DNA of 64,000 nt from positions 186,001 to 250,000 of the forward strand of contig OZ244254.1 in the NCBI GenBank assembly GCA_965217205.1, written 5' to 3'. Below, piece by piece: positions 1 through 9,159 of the stretch. The notes below the pieces were generated by a model that had not been told where the DNA came from, made no database searches, and worked only from the letters and a program-made list of their open reading frames with translations. The translations under genes and the position numbers were made by a program. Every line of letters begins with the position of its first letter. The stretch's first letter is position 1. The stretch comes from Maricaulis sp947259345 (GTDB taxonomy: Bacteria; Pseudomonadota; Alphaproteobacteria; Caulobacterales; Maricaulaceae).

Positions 1-1
1 C

Positions 2-733
2 CGGACGCACCGCACTGTCCAGCGAATTGTCGAGGAAACCTCCATCCGGCCGGCTGCGCATCTGACCTGCGTTGATGCGGCGCGTGAGGAAGTCGATAGC
101 GTGATCCGGCAGTATTGGTCGTCCGGTATTCGCCATATCGTTGCCCTGCGGGGTGATCCGCCCGACGCGATCGGGGGCGCATACGTGCCGCCTGCCGGAG
201 GCTACGCCAATGCGGCCGAGCTCACGCGGGGTATCCGCGAGATTGGCGATTTCGAGATTTCTGTCGGTTGCTACCCGGAAACTCATCCGGAAAGCCCCAA
301 TCCGGATTTCGACATCGACCTGCTCAAGGCCAAGATTGATGCCGGTGCGACGCGCGCGATTACGCAATTCTTTTTCGATTCCGATATCTATTTCCGCTTC
401 CGTGACCGGGCGGCGCGTGCCGGGATCAGCATCCCGATTATTCCTGGCATCATGCTGCAGCCGAACTTCAAGGGGCTCAAGCGGATTGCCGGCCTGTGCG
501 GCGCAAGCCTGCCGAACTGGCTGCACGAGGCTTATGAAGGTCTCGACGATGATGCGGGAACCCGTCAGCTGGTCACTGCCCACGTGGCGGCGAAATTGTG
601 CGGCAAGCTGCGCAATGGCGGGGTCGACGGCTTCCACTTCTACACGCTTAACCGGGCCGAGCTGGCCCTTTCGACCTGTCAGCTGCTTGGTGTGAAGGCG
701 GGCGAGCGTGAACGTGAGGCGGTGGCTTCATGA
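2..733 (+). CDS. metF: 5,10-methylenetetrahydrofolate reductase, 5'-truncated by window start
   Basis: Reduces 5,10-methylene-THF to 5-methyl-THF with FAD, supplying the methyl group used by the methionine synthase encoded next. The frame is open from base 2, so the N-terminus lies outside the window. Visible are the substrate/FAD-barrel motifs A-H-L-T-C, A-L-R-G-D-P-P, G-C-Y-P-E-T-H-P and T-Q-F-F-F-D, in the order usual for bacterial MetF. About 243 residues remain of the usual ~290-310. The stop overlaps the next gene in an ATGA junction, so metF and the two methionine synthase genes are probably translationally coupled. Confidence 0.95.
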   Translation, partial: RTHRTVQRIVEETSIRPAAHLTCVDAAREEVDSVIRQYWSSGIRHIVALRGDPPDAIGGAYVPPAGGYANAAELTRGIREIGDFEISVGCYPETHPESPNPDFDIDLLKAKIDAGATRAITQFFFDSDIYFRFRDRAARAGISIPIIPGIMLQPNFKGLKRIAGLCGASLPNWLHEAYEGLDDDAGTRQLVTAHVAAKLCGKLRNGGVDGFHFYTLNRAELALSTCQLLGVKAGEREREAVAS

Positions 734-1788
734 ACCGCGTGGATCGCATCAAGGCGTTTGAAGAACGTGCTGCGGATCGCATCCTCATTCTCGATGGAGC
801 AATGGGAACGCAGATCCAGGACCTCAAGCTTGATGAGGACGGTTATCGCGGGACGCGATTTGCCGATTGGGGTGTGTCCATAAAGGGCAATAATGACATC
901 CTCAATCTCACCGCGTCAGACAGTGTGAAGGGCATCCACCGCGCCTATTTCGAGGCTGGTGCAGATATCGTCGAAACCAATACCTTCTCGGCGACGTCGA
1001 TCGCGCAAGCGGATTACGAGATGCAAGCGCTGGCACCGGAGATCGCGCGCGAGGGTGCGCGGCTGGCGCGGGCTGCGGCCGACGATGTGGCGGCGGAGAC
1101 CGGTATCGAACGCGGTGTCGCCGGCGCGATCGGACCGACCAACAAGACGCTTTCCATTTCCCCGGATGTAAATGACCCAGGGCACCGCGATGTCGACTTC
1201 GAGACGGTACGAAAAGCCTATTATGAACAGGCAGAGGCGATGGCGCCCTTTGTCGACTTCTTCCTGATCGAGACCATCTTCGACACGCTCAATGCCAAGG
1301 CCGCGATCAAGTCGCTTCTGGACCTGCGCGCCGCGTCCGGTAATGCCATTCCGATCATGATCTCCGGGACGATCACCGACCGTTCCGGGCGGACCTTGTC
1401 GGGCCAGACCGCCGAGGCCTTCTGGTATTCTGTCCGCCATGCCCGGCCGTGGGCCGTCGGTCTCAATTGCGCACTGGGAGCGGACGAGATGCGACCCTAT
1501 ATCGCCGCGATCTCACGCGTCGCGGACACACGCATAATTGCCTATCCCAATGCCGGCTTGCCCAATGACATGGGCGAGTATGACGAAACACCGGATCAGA
1601 CCGCTGGTCATGTCGGTGAATGGGCATCATCCGGGTTGGTGAATATTCTTGGCGGGTGCTGCGGCACGACGCCTGATCATATCCGTGCCATCGCGGCGGC
1701 GGCGAAATCCGCAAATCCGCGTCGTCCCGCCGAACGCAAGCGCGCCATGCGCCTGGCCGGCCTGGAACCGTTCGAACTGGCATCCTGA
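730..1788 (+). CDS. metH: Methionine synthase, homocysteine-binding (N-terminal) module as a separate protein
   Basis: A 352-residue protein matching the homocysteine S-methyltransferase barrel of cobalamin-dependent MetH. It binds homocysteine as a zinc thiolate. The barrel start D-G-A-M-G-T lies near residue 22. The zinc cysteines are Cys247 (N-C-A-L-G) and Cys310/Cys311 (G-G-C-C-G-T). It ends where the linker to the folate module would begin in a full-length ~1,230-residue MetH. The start overlaps the metF stop, and the folate/B12 part follows after a 10-bp gap. It could be read as an independent BHMT-type enzyme, but the downstream partner makes a split MetH far more likely. Confidence 0.93.
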   Translation: MNRVDRIKAFEERAADRILILDGAMGTQIQDLKLDEDGYRGTRFADWGVSIKGNNDILNLTASDSVKGIHRAYFEAGADIVETNTFSATSIAQADYEMQALAPEIAREGARLARAAADDVAAETGIERGVAGAIGPTNKTLSISPDVNDPGHRDVDFETVRKAYYEQAEAMAPFVDFFLIETIFDTLNAKAAIKSLLDLRAASGNAIPIMISGTITDRSGRTLSGQTAEAFWYSVRHARPWAVGLNCALGADEMRPYIAAISRVADTRIIAYPNAGLPNDMGEYDETPDQTAGHVGEWASSGLVNILGGCCGTTPDHIRAIAAAAKSANPRRPAERKRAMRLAGLEPFELAS

Positions 1789-1798
1789 GGCTCAATTC

Positions 1799-4456
1799 AT
1801 GTCTGTATCCGTACCCAGCTTCGTCAATGTGGGCGAGCGTACCAATGTGACCGGCTCGGCCCGCTTCCGGAAGCTGATCACCGAAGGTGACTACGCTGAA
1901 GCGGTTTCGGTCGCTCGCCAACAGGTCGAGAATGGTGCGCAGATCATTGATGTGAACATGGATGAAGGTCTGCTCGACAGTGTCGAGGCGATGACTCGCT
2001 TCCTGCGTATGATCGCCGGCGAGCCGGATGTTGCGCGCGTTCCGGTCATGGTCGACAGCTCCAAATGGGAGGTGATTGAAGCGGGCCTGCAGAACACGCA
2101 GGGCAAGGCAATCGTCAATTCGATCAGCCTCAAGGAAGGAGAGGCCCAGTTCCGTGAACAGGCTGGCACCTGTCTGGCCTATGGGGCTGCGGTCGTTGTC
2201 ATGGCCTTTGACGAAAGCGGCCAAGCCGACACCTCAGACCGCAAAGTCGAAATCTGCGAGCGAGCCTACAAAATCCTGGTCGAAGAAATTGGTTTCCCGC
2301 CGGAAGACATCATTTTTGATCCCAACATATTTGCCGTCGCGACCGGGATCGAGGAGCACAATAACTACGCTGTCGATTTCATCGAGGCGACACGGCGCAT
2401 CCGCGAGACCCTGCCGGGCTGCCACGTCTCGGGCGGGCTCTCGAACATCTCCTTCTCGTTTCGCGGCAATGAGACTGTTCGCCGGGCCATGCATTCGGTC
2501 TTCCTCTATCACGCTATCAAGGCCGGCATGGACATGGGCATAGTCAATGCCGGGCAGCTAGACATCTATGACGAGATCGAGCCGGAGCTGCGCGAGCTGG
2601 TCGAGGATGTCATCCTCAACCGTCGTGACGATGCCACCGATCGCCTGCTTGAGGCCGCTGAACGCTATCGCGGGCAGGGCGGTGGGCAGGCCAAGGTCCG
2701 TGATCTGAAATGGCGGGAGGCGCCTGTCGCGGAACGCATCCGCCACGCACTGGTGCACGGCATCAATGAGTTCATTGTCGATGATACCGAAGAGGCCCGC
2801 CAGACCTTTGATCGCCCGCTGCATGTCATTGAAGGGCCTTTGATGGACGGCATGAATGTGGTCGGCGACCTGTTCGGCGATGGGAAGATGTTCCTGCCGC
2901 AAGTGGTCAAGTCGGCCCGCGTGATGAAGCAGGCCGTGGCGCATCTCATTCCCTACATGGAAGCGGAGAAGGAAAAGAGCGGCAATAAGGGCAAGTCGAA
3001 CGGCAAGATCATCATGGCAACGGTGAAGGGCGATGTTCACGATATCGGCAAGAATATCGTCGGCGTGGTCCTGCAATGTAATGGCTATGACGTCATCGAT
3101 CTCGGCGTGATGGTGCCCTGCGAGACCATTCTTGAAACCGCGCGCCGTGAAGGCGCCGATATTATCGGCCTGTCGGGCCTGATCACCCCGTCACTGGATG
3201 AGATGGTCTTTGTCGCCTCCGAAATGGAGCGCCAGAAAGTCGATATCCCGCTCCTTATCGGAGGCGCGACGACCAGTCCGGCCCACACCGCAGTCAAGAT
3301 CGATCCTTCGATCCAGGTCGCGCCTGTTGTGCACGTCCTCGATGCCAGCCGTGCGGTCGGCGTCGTGTCCAAACTCCTGTCCGACCAACGCGATGATTAT
3401 GCCCGCGGCGTCAAGGGTGACCTGGCGAAAATCCGTGAGCGGCGGCTTGCGGCGCGTTCGGCCAAGGCGCGGCTGCCGCTTGAGCGTGCGCGGGACAAGG
3501 CCTGGTCCTGTGACTGGAGCAATTATACGCCGCCTGTCCCGGTGCGCCCGGGCGTGACCGAGCTGAAGCCCGACCTGGCCGAACTCGTCGATCATATCGA
3601 CTGGACGCCCTTTTTCTTCACCTGGGAACTCAAGGGCAGCTATCCGGCAATATTCGAAGATCCGAAGCGCGGCGAGGCGGCCAAGGCGCTCTTTGCCGAT
3701 GCTCAGGCGATGCTGGACCGTATCGTGTCGGAGGCGCTCCTTGAGCCGCGAGCCGTAGTCGGTTTCTGGCCAGCCCACCGCGACGGCGACGATGCGGTGG
3801 TGTTTACCGATGACAAGCGCAACAAGGAACTCGCCCGCTTCTACGGATTGCGTCAGCAAGCCGGCAAGGACAATGACCGGCCACATGTCTGCCAGTATGA
3901 CTTTCTGGCACCGGCCGGCCACGGCGATTGGCTGGGTGGTTTTGCGGTGACCGCCGGTGATAATGTCGAGCTGCTCGCCAGCTTTGAAGCCGACAAGGAC
4001 GACTATAATTCAATTCTGTTCAAGGCACTTTCTGACCGCCTGGCAGAGGCGGCCGCAGAATGGCTGCATGTGAAAGTCCGGCGTGAATACTGGGGATATG
4101 CCCCGGACGAGGCTTTCACCAATCGCGAGCTGATCGCCGAGGCCTATGACGGAATCCGCCCGGCCCCCGGCTATCCGTCCCAGCCTGATCACACCGAGAA
4201 GCGGACCCTGTTCCAATTGCTCGACGCCGAGGCCAAGACCGGAATCGGCCTGACCAATTCTTTCGCCATGACACCCGCTTCCTCCGTGTCAGGCCTGTAC
4301 CTTTCGCATCCGGACAGCCACTATTTTGCGGTTGGTCGTATTCTGCGAGACCAGGTCGAGGACTATGCCCGTCGCAAAGGCTGGACACTCGCCGACGCCG
4401 AGCGCTGCCTGGCGCCGATCCTCGACTATGTGCCAGGCGTCGAATCCGCAGCCTGA
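1799..4456 (+). CDS. metH: Methionine synthase, folate/cobalamin/reactivation modules
   Basis: An 885-residue protein carrying the rest of cobalamin-dependent methionine synthase. It has a pterin-binding domain (N-V-G-E-R-T-N-V-T-G-S near residue 10), a B12 cap and a B12-binding domain with D-V-H-D-I-G-K (Asp412, His414, the lower axial ligand). The C-terminal SAM-binding activation domain shows the signature R-P-A-P-G-Y-P and D-H-T-E-K. The open frame extends 50 codons upstream, but that part is the antiphase of the preceding gene. The ATG at 1799 gives the family N-terminus M-S-V-S-V-P-S-F-V-N-V-G-E-R. Together with the previous protein it reconstitutes one MetH. Confidence 0.95.
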   Translation: MSVSVPSFVNVGERTNVTGSARFRKLITEGDYAEAVSVARQQVENGAQIIDVNMDEGLLDSVEAMTRFLRMIAGEPDVARVPVMVDSSKWEVIEAGLQNTQGKAIVNSISLKEGEAQFREQAGTCLAYGAAVVVMAFDESGQADTSDRKVEICERAYKILVEEIGFPPEDIIFDPNIFAVATGIEEHNNYAVDFIEATRRIRETLPGCHVSGGLSNISFSFRGNETVRRAMHSVFLYHAIKAGMDMGIVNAGQLDIYDEIEPELRELVEDVILNRRDDATDRLLEAAERYRGQGGGQAKVRDLKWREAPVAERIRHALVHGINEFIVDDTEEARQTFDRPLHVIEGPLMDGMNVVGDLFGDGKMFLPQVVKSARVMKQAVAHLIPYMEAEKEKSGNKGKSNGKIIMATVKGDVHDIGKNIVGVVLQCNGYDVIDLGVMVPCETILETARREGADIIGLSGLITPSLDEMVFVASEMERQKVDIPLLIGGATTSPAHTAVKIDPSIQVAPVVHVLDASRAVGVVSKLLSDQRDDYARGVKGDLAKIRERRLAARSAKARLPLERARDKAWSCDWSNYTPPVPVRPGVTELKPDLAELVDHIDWTPFFFTWELKGSYPAIFEDPKRGEAAKALFADAQAMLDRIVSEALLEPRAVVGFWPAHRDGDDAVVFTDDKRNKELARFYGLRQQAGKDNDRPHVCQYDFLAPAGHGDWLGGFAVTAGDNVELLASFEADKDDYNSILFKALSDRLAEAAAEWLHVKVRREYWGYAPDEAFTNRELIAEAYDGIRPAPGYPSQPDHTEKRTLFQLLDAEAKTGIGLTNSFAMTPASSVSGLYLSHPDSHYFAVGRILRDQVEDYARRKGWTLADAERCLAPILDYVPGVESAA

Positions 4457-4541
4457 TCCGGCTGCATCAGTGATGACTTGGACTTTCCATCCGTGATGCG
4501 CCATATCCGACAGCCTGATCGCTGACGGAGTTGTGGATCAC

Positions 4542-5357
4542 ATGCGCCTGGCCTTTTTCGGAGATATTGTCGGCAAGACCGGGCGACGGGCGGTCGAGGA
4601 CCACCTGCCGCGTGTTCGTGAGGCCTTGCAGCTCGATTTCGTCGTCATCAATGCCGAGAATGCGGCCGCCGGCTTTGGGGTGACGGAGAAGATTTGCAAC
4701 CAGCTATTCGATCTGGGCGCGGATGTGTTGACGCTGGGTAATCATGCCTGGGATCAGCGCGAGACCCTGTCTTTCATCGACCGTGAACCGCGTCTCCTGC
4801 GCCCGGCCAATTATCCGGTCGGATCGACGCCAGGCGCCGGTGCCAATCTCTACGACTTGCCTGATGGTCGCCGCGTCTTCGTCATGAATGTCATGGGCAA
4901 TCTCTTCATGGAGACGCTCGACGACCCCTTCTCGGCCGTTGAGCGTGAACTGGCGGCGGCGCCGCTCGGCGTGGTCGCCGATGCCGCTATTGTTGATTTC
5001 CACGGCGAGGCGACCAGCGAGAAAATGGCGATGGGTGCGTTCTGCGACGGCCGCGCCAGCCTGGTTGTCGGAACCCATACGCATGTGCCGACAGCCGATG
5101 CCCGCGTCCTTCCCGGCGGTACCGGTTATCAGACGGATGCCGGCATGTGCGGTGACTATGACAGTGTGATCGGTATGGACAAGGAAGAGCCCTTGCGCCG
5201 CTTCACCACGCGTATGCGGTCCGGCCGTTTCGAGCCCGCGACCGGTGAGGCGACTTTGTGCGGCGTCTATGTTGAGACCGATGACGCGACGGGTCTGGCT
5301 ATCCGATGTGAGCCAATTCGGCTCGGCGGACAGCTCGCCGAGTGGCTGCCCGCCTAA
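4542..5357 (+). CDS. YmdB-family metallophosphoesterase (TIGR00282)
   Basis: A 271-residue calcineurin-like phosphoesterase. Members of this family, such as Bacillus YmdB, hydrolyse 2',3'-cyclic nucleotides and use a dinuclear metal centre. Metal-ligand motifs are visible: F-F-G-D-I-V-G at the N-terminus, N-A-E-N-A-A-A-G-F-G, L-G-N-H-A-W-D, D-F-H-G-E-A-T-S-E-K and G-T-H-T-H-V-P-T-A-D. An in-frame GTG nine bases upstream sits almost on the GGAG ribosome-binding site, so the ATG is preferred. It stands alone downstream of metH. The substrate in this organism cannot be told from sequence. Confidence 0.9.
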   Translation: MRLAFFGDIVGKTGRRAVEDHLPRVREALQLDFVVINAENAAAGFGVTEKICNQLFDLGADVLTLGNHAWDQRETLSFIDREPRLLRPANYPVGSTPGAGANLYDLPDGRRVFVMNVMGNLFMETLDDPFSAVERELAAAPLGVVADAAIVDFHGEATSEKMAMGAFCDGRASLVVGTHTHVPTADARVLPGGTGYQTDAGMCGDYDSVIGMDKEEPLRRFTTRMRSGRFEPATGEATLCGVYVETDDATGLAIRCEPIRLGGQLAEWLPA

Positions 5358-5589
5358 TGTGACAAATTTGCTGCGACGCAGCGGAAACAGTCCGGTTCGC
5401 CGCTGCAACTGGTTGATCCCCGTTCGGGTAAAGCTAGCGTGAGCTCCAACGTTGGTGTGATTATGTGCCAGGAACGGTGCGACGAATTCGCGGCATGATA
5501 GCTGCATGGATGCGTCTTCCAACTGCGCCGATCGTCGCGACGGGGGGCGTCACGCGCCGCCCGCCTCGCGCAACAGCAGCGGGGAGGAC

Positions 5590-5871
5590 ATGGGGGAAAT
5601 AGTGTTCAAGCAGACAATCAGGTTCGAGGACGCCAAGGCCGCGCATGAATTCGACCAGCATGTCGGTGCTTTCCTGCGGTCCATAGACGGTGAGACCGCA
5701 ACCGCCGCAGCGTGTCTTTTTACGGCCAGCAGACTTGATGGCGATGCGTATGTGCGGATCGTCCAGACTGATTGCGCCGACCTCCTCGGGCAGCTGCTGA
5801 GTTACCTATCGGCCCGTGATTTCCCGCCGGCAACCCGGATTGAGCGGCGGGTCGGCGCGTCGACGCACTGA
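5590..5871 (+). CDS. Conserved-looking small hypothetical protein
   Basis: About 93 residues, unrecognised. It reads as a compact alpha/beta protein with no signal peptide, membrane segment or cysteine cluster motif, although three cysteines are present (A-A-C-L-F, T-D-C-A-D). The frame is open from an ATG at 5506, but the GGGGAGGA tract just before 5590 favours the internal ATG or a GTG at 5602. The start is therefore uncertain. The 230 bp upstream shows no other gene. It lies alone between the phosphoesterase and the GDP-mannose pyrophosphorylase. Confidence 0.5.
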   Translation: MGEIVFKQTIRFEDAKAAHEFDQHVGAFLRSIDGETATAAACLFTASRLDGDAYVRIVQTDCADLLGQLLSYLSARDFPPATRIERRVGASTH

Positions 5872-5976
5872 CCAAGCGCAGTTTTTCCGACCTTTCCAAC
5901 GCTTGAGGGCATTGCCACTCCCACGTCATTCGGGCCATGTCTCGGTCTGCGTGTCGAGCAAGAGAAGGGGCAGGCG

Positions 5977-7062
5977 ATGAGCGTTGTCGTTCCAGTCATC
6001 ATGTCAGGTGGGTCAGGGACTCGTTTGTGGCCGCTCTCCCGCTCGGCTCACCCGAAACAGCTGCATGCACTGGTAACCGAGTTGTCGATGGTTCAGGAAA
6101 CCGCGCTTCGGGTTTCGAGCACCAGCAGGGATTTCCAGTTCGAGCGGCCGATCATTGTACTGAATGAGGTTCAGCACGAGCTGGCGCGGCTTCAACTTGA
6201 GGCCATGTCCGTCCCGACTTCGCATTTCGTGATCGAGCCTGTCGCTCGCAATACCGCAGCTGTCGCGGCTGTGGCCGCTCATCTGGTGGCGCGCGAATAT
6301 GGCCCCGACGCGTTGGTATTACTGCTGCCCGCTGACCACCATATTCGCGATGTTCCGGCTTTTCATGAGGCGGTCGAGACTGCGGCATCCGCCGCGTCAT
6401 CAGGCGCGATCACGACATTCGGGATCAAACCGACCGGCCCGGAGACGGGCTATGGATATATCGAGCGCGGCGAGGCAATGAGCGGCGCTTTTCGCGTGAA
6501 ACGATTCACCGAGAAGCCGAACCGAGAGGTCGCACAATCCTTCCTCGATACCGGCCGCTTTTTCTGGAATGCGGGAATTTTCCTTTTCGGTTCCGGCGCA
6601 GTCATCGGCGAAATGGAGCAACTCTGCGCGCCGATCGCCGAGGCGGCCAAAAAGGCTCTCACTCATGCGGATGCGATCGGGGATGAGGTCAATTTGTGTG
6701 CCGAGAGCTTTGCTGAATGTCCATCGAGCTCATTTGACTATGCCGTCATGGAGAAGACGGACAAGGCCGTCGTCATTCCCGCCGATATCGGATGGTCCGA
6801 TATTGGAGCCTGGCAGGCGCTTTTCGATGTGGCCGAGGACAAGACGGCTGATGGCAATGTCGAACGTGGCGATGTGCATCTCGTGGACACGCGCAATTCC
6901 TACGTCATGTCGTCGGGGCCGCGTGTCGGTGTCGTGGGGCTGCACAATGTTGTCGTTGTGGTCACAGGCGACGCGGTTTTGGTGAGCGATGTTTCCCGCA
7001 CGCAGGATGTGAAGGAGCTCGTGAATGCCCTTAAGGAAGAGGGCCGCTCCGAGCTGCTGTGA
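5977..7062 (+). CDS. manC: Mannose-1-phosphate guanylyltransferase
   Basis: Makes GDP-mannose from mannose-1-phosphate and GTP for surface polysaccharides. The 361-residue protein opens with the nucleotidyltransferase signature S-G-G-S-G-T-R-L-W-P-L-S-R and has the sugar-phosphate loop F-T-E-K-P. Other conserved elements are L-L-L-P-A-D-H-H and S-F-D-Y-A-V-M-E-K-T. It is short: the C-terminal type II phosphomannose isomerase cupin domain of the ~470-residue bifunctional ManC/AlgA enzymes is absent. Mannose-6-phosphate must therefore come from another enzyme. The AGE-family gene two positions downstream is a candidate. An AGAAGGGG ribosome-binding site precedes the ATG. Confidence 0.92.
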   Translation: MSVVVPVIMSGGSGTRLWPLSRSAHPKQLHALVTELSMVQETALRVSSTSRDFQFERPIIVLNEVQHELARLQLEAMSVPTSHFVIEPVARNTAAVAAVAAHLVAREYGPDALVLLLPADHHIRDVPAFHEAVETAASAASSGAITTFGIKPTGPETGYGYIERGEAMSGAFRVKRFTEKPNREVAQSFLDTGRFFWNAGIFLFGSGAVIGEMEQLCAPIAEAAKKALTHADAIGDEVNLCAESFAECPSSSFDYAVMEKTDKAVVIPADIGWSDIGAWQALFDVAEDKTADGNVERGDVHLVDTRNSYVMSSGPRVGVVGLHNVVVVVTGDAVLVSDVSRTQDVKELVNALKEEGRSELL

Positions 7063-7155
7063 GATAAGCCTGCGAATATGGCGCAGAGAGTGGCGTTTGT
7101 GCGTCAATCTCGGTAAGGAAGTCGCCTCGAATCCGCAGGAAGAGGGATCCCGAAC

Positions 7156-7920
7156 ATGGCCGGACACTCCAAATGGGCCAATATTCAGCATCGCAAGGGG
7201 CGCCAGGACAAGCTGCGTTCCAAATTGTTTTCGCGCCTGTCGAAAGAAATCTCGATAGCCGCGAAGCTGGGTGGGCCGGATCCGGATGCCAATCCGCGCT
7301 TGCGTCTGGCCGTTGCCAACGCCAAGGGCCAGTCGATGCCCAAGGACAATATTCAGCGCGCTATCGACAAGGCGTCCGGTGGTGATGGCGAAGCCTACGA
7401 AGATATCCGCTACGAAGGTTTCGGCCCGGCCGGAATCGGCGTGATCGTCGAGGTGTCGACCGACAACAAGAATCGCGCCGCGGCGGAAGTTCGTACCGCC
7501 TTTGCCAAGAATGGCGGCAATCTCGGGGAAACCGGGTCCGTGGCCTTCATGTTCGATAATGTCGGCGAGATTCGCTATCCGCTGTCGACCGCCGACGAAG
7601 ACGCGATGATGGAAGCGGCGATCGAGGCCGGGGCCGAGGATGTCGGTTCAGAAGAGGGTGACGAGGATAATGAGGGCGAGCACGTCATTTACACGGCGCG
7701 CGAAGACCTGATGGAAGTCGTCGGCAATCTGACGGCCACATTCGACGATCCGTCCTCGGCGAAACTGATCTGGCGGCCGCAGAATCTGATTGAAGTGACC
7801 GGTGACAAGGTCGCCACGCTCATGAAGATGATGGAAACGTTGGAAGACTGCGACGATGTCCAGAATGTTTACGCCAATTTTGACATTTCCGACGAGGATA
7901 TGGCCCAACTCGGCGATTAG
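7156..7920 (+). CDS. yebC: YebC/TACO1-family protein
   Basis: A 254-residue member of the YebC/PmpR/TACO1 family. The family was first described as transcription regulators and is now linked to translation through difficult sequences such as polyproline runs. The N-terminal hallmark M-A-G-H-S-K-W-A-N-I-Q-H-R-K is intact, as are M-P-K-D-N-I-Q-R-A-I-D-K-A and the acidic central domain. YebC is often found beside ruvC; here the ruv operon is about 10 kb away and yebC sits within sugar-metabolism genes. The ATG is preceded by GGAAGAGGGA. Confidence 0.95.
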   Translation: MAGHSKWANIQHRKGRQDKLRSKLFSRLSKEISIAAKLGGPDPDANPRLRLAVANAKGQSMPKDNIQRAIDKASGGDGEAYEDIRYEGFGPAGIGVIVEVSTDNKNRAAAEVRTAFAKNGGNLGETGSVAFMFDNVGEIRYPLSTADEDAMMEAAIEAGAEDVGSEEGDEDNEGEHVIYTAREDLMEVVGNLTATFDDPSSAKLIWRPQNLIEVTGDKVATLMKMMETLEDCDDVQNVYANFDISDEDMAQLGD

Positions 7921-7947
7921 ACGCAGGTAGCGCTCAAGGGGACGGTG

Positions 7948-9105
7948 ATGAGCTGTGTGGCGCGCTTCGTTGATTGGGGACTGACGCGCGCGCTCCCGTT
8001 CTGGGAGGAGCGGGCGTGGGATCGGCGATCAGGCGGATTTCTCGAATCTCTGAGCTTCGATGGCCTTCCCATCTCAGGCGACATTCGGCGCGTGCGGACG
8101 CAGGCACGTCAGATCTTCGTGTTTGCCCGGGCCCACCTGGAGGGGTGGTGCGATGGTCGGGATTTGGCCCTGGAGGGCTACGGTCTCCTTGAGCGGCGCG
8201 CTCACGCGCCGGATGGTAAACCCGGTTGGGTACACCGACTGACGGATTCCGGCGAGGTCGCTGATCCGCTGCGGGACCTGTATGATCACGCCTTTATCCT
8301 GCTCGCGCAGGCGTGGATGTACCGGCTCACCGGTGATCAGTATTTCCGGACTGCCGCAACAGACGTGCTGGGGTTTCTGGACGAGCGCTTTGCGGAGTCG
8401 TCTGGCGGATATCGCGAGAATATTGGCGGCGTGGCATTGCCGCGACGCCAGAACCCCCACATGCACCTTTTCGAGAGCCTGCTTGCCTGGCATCAAGTGA
8501 CGGGCGATCCGGCTTATCTCAAACGTGCCGATAACATCGCCGAGCTTCTGTTGCGGGCTTTTCTCAATCAATCGGAGGGCTGGCTCGGCGAATTCTTCGA
8601 CGACGAGCTCGCACCGCTTGACGGTAGGGTCGGGAAGCTCGTCGAACCCGGCCATGAGTTTGAATGGGTGTGGTTGCTCGCGGACTATTGCAAGGCTGGC
8701 GGAGACATTCCGGCAGGCGTGTCCGAAGTCCTCTATGATCATGCGATGCGGCATGGGCGCAACAGCGACCGAGGCTTTGCCCAGAAAGTGATTTCCGCCT
8801 CGGGCAAGCCCGTGGAGGCCGGATCGCGGACCTGGGTGCAAACGGAATGGCTCCGGGCAACCTTGGCTCGGCAGCGCGCTGGCTATGCGGGCGCGATCGA
8901 AGAGTCCGAAGAGGCCGCCCGACAATTGCTGAAATGGCATCTTGATCCGGCTATTCCCGGTGGCTGGATCGACCATTTTGATGCCGATGGATTGCGCGTT
9001 GCCGATCGGATGCCGGCCAGCACGCTCTATCATCTCCTGGGGGCTGTCGAGGACGCCCACCGCATCATCGGAGATGTCGGGAAAACCACCGGCAATGCCT
9101 TGTGA
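7948..9105 (+). CDS. AGE-family sugar isomerase/epimerase (mannose isomerase-like)
   Basis: A 385-residue (alpha/alpha)6-barrel enzyme of the N-acylglucosamine 2-epimerase family. Members isomerise mannose, mannose-6-phosphate or related sugars. Family active-site segments are clear: N-P-H-M-H-L-F-E near residue 169, E-P-G-H-E-F-E-W near 233 and R-T-W-V-Q-T-E-W near 293. The ATG is preferred over the adjacent GTG because AAGGGGA lies five bases upstream. Between GDP-mannose pyrophosphorylase and phosphoglucose isomerase, the simplest role is interconverting fructose-6-P/mannose-6-P or the free sugars. That substrate is inferred from context. Confidence 0.82.
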   Translation: MSCVARFVDWGLTRALPFWEERAWDRRSGGFLESLSFDGLPISGDIRRVRTQARQIFVFARAHLEGWCDGRDLALEGYGLLERRAHAPDGKPGWVHRLTDSGEVADPLRDLYDHAFILLAQAWMYRLTGDQYFRTAATDVLGFLDERFAESSGGYRENIGGVALPRRQNPHMHLFESLLAWHQVTGDPAYLKRADNIAELLLRAFLNQSEGWLGEFFDDELAPLDGRVGKLVEPGHEFEWVWLLADYCKAGGDIPAGVSEVLYDHAMRHGRNSDRGFAQKVISASGKPVEAGSRTWVQTEWLRATLARQRAGYAGAIEESEEAARQLLKWHLDPAIPGGWIDHFDADGLRVADRMPASTLYHLLGAVEDAHRIIGDVGKTTGNAL

Positions 9106-9159
9106 AGCGCGGTACCTGCCAATAGGCTGTTCCTTCCCATATCGACTGCAGGAATCCCC

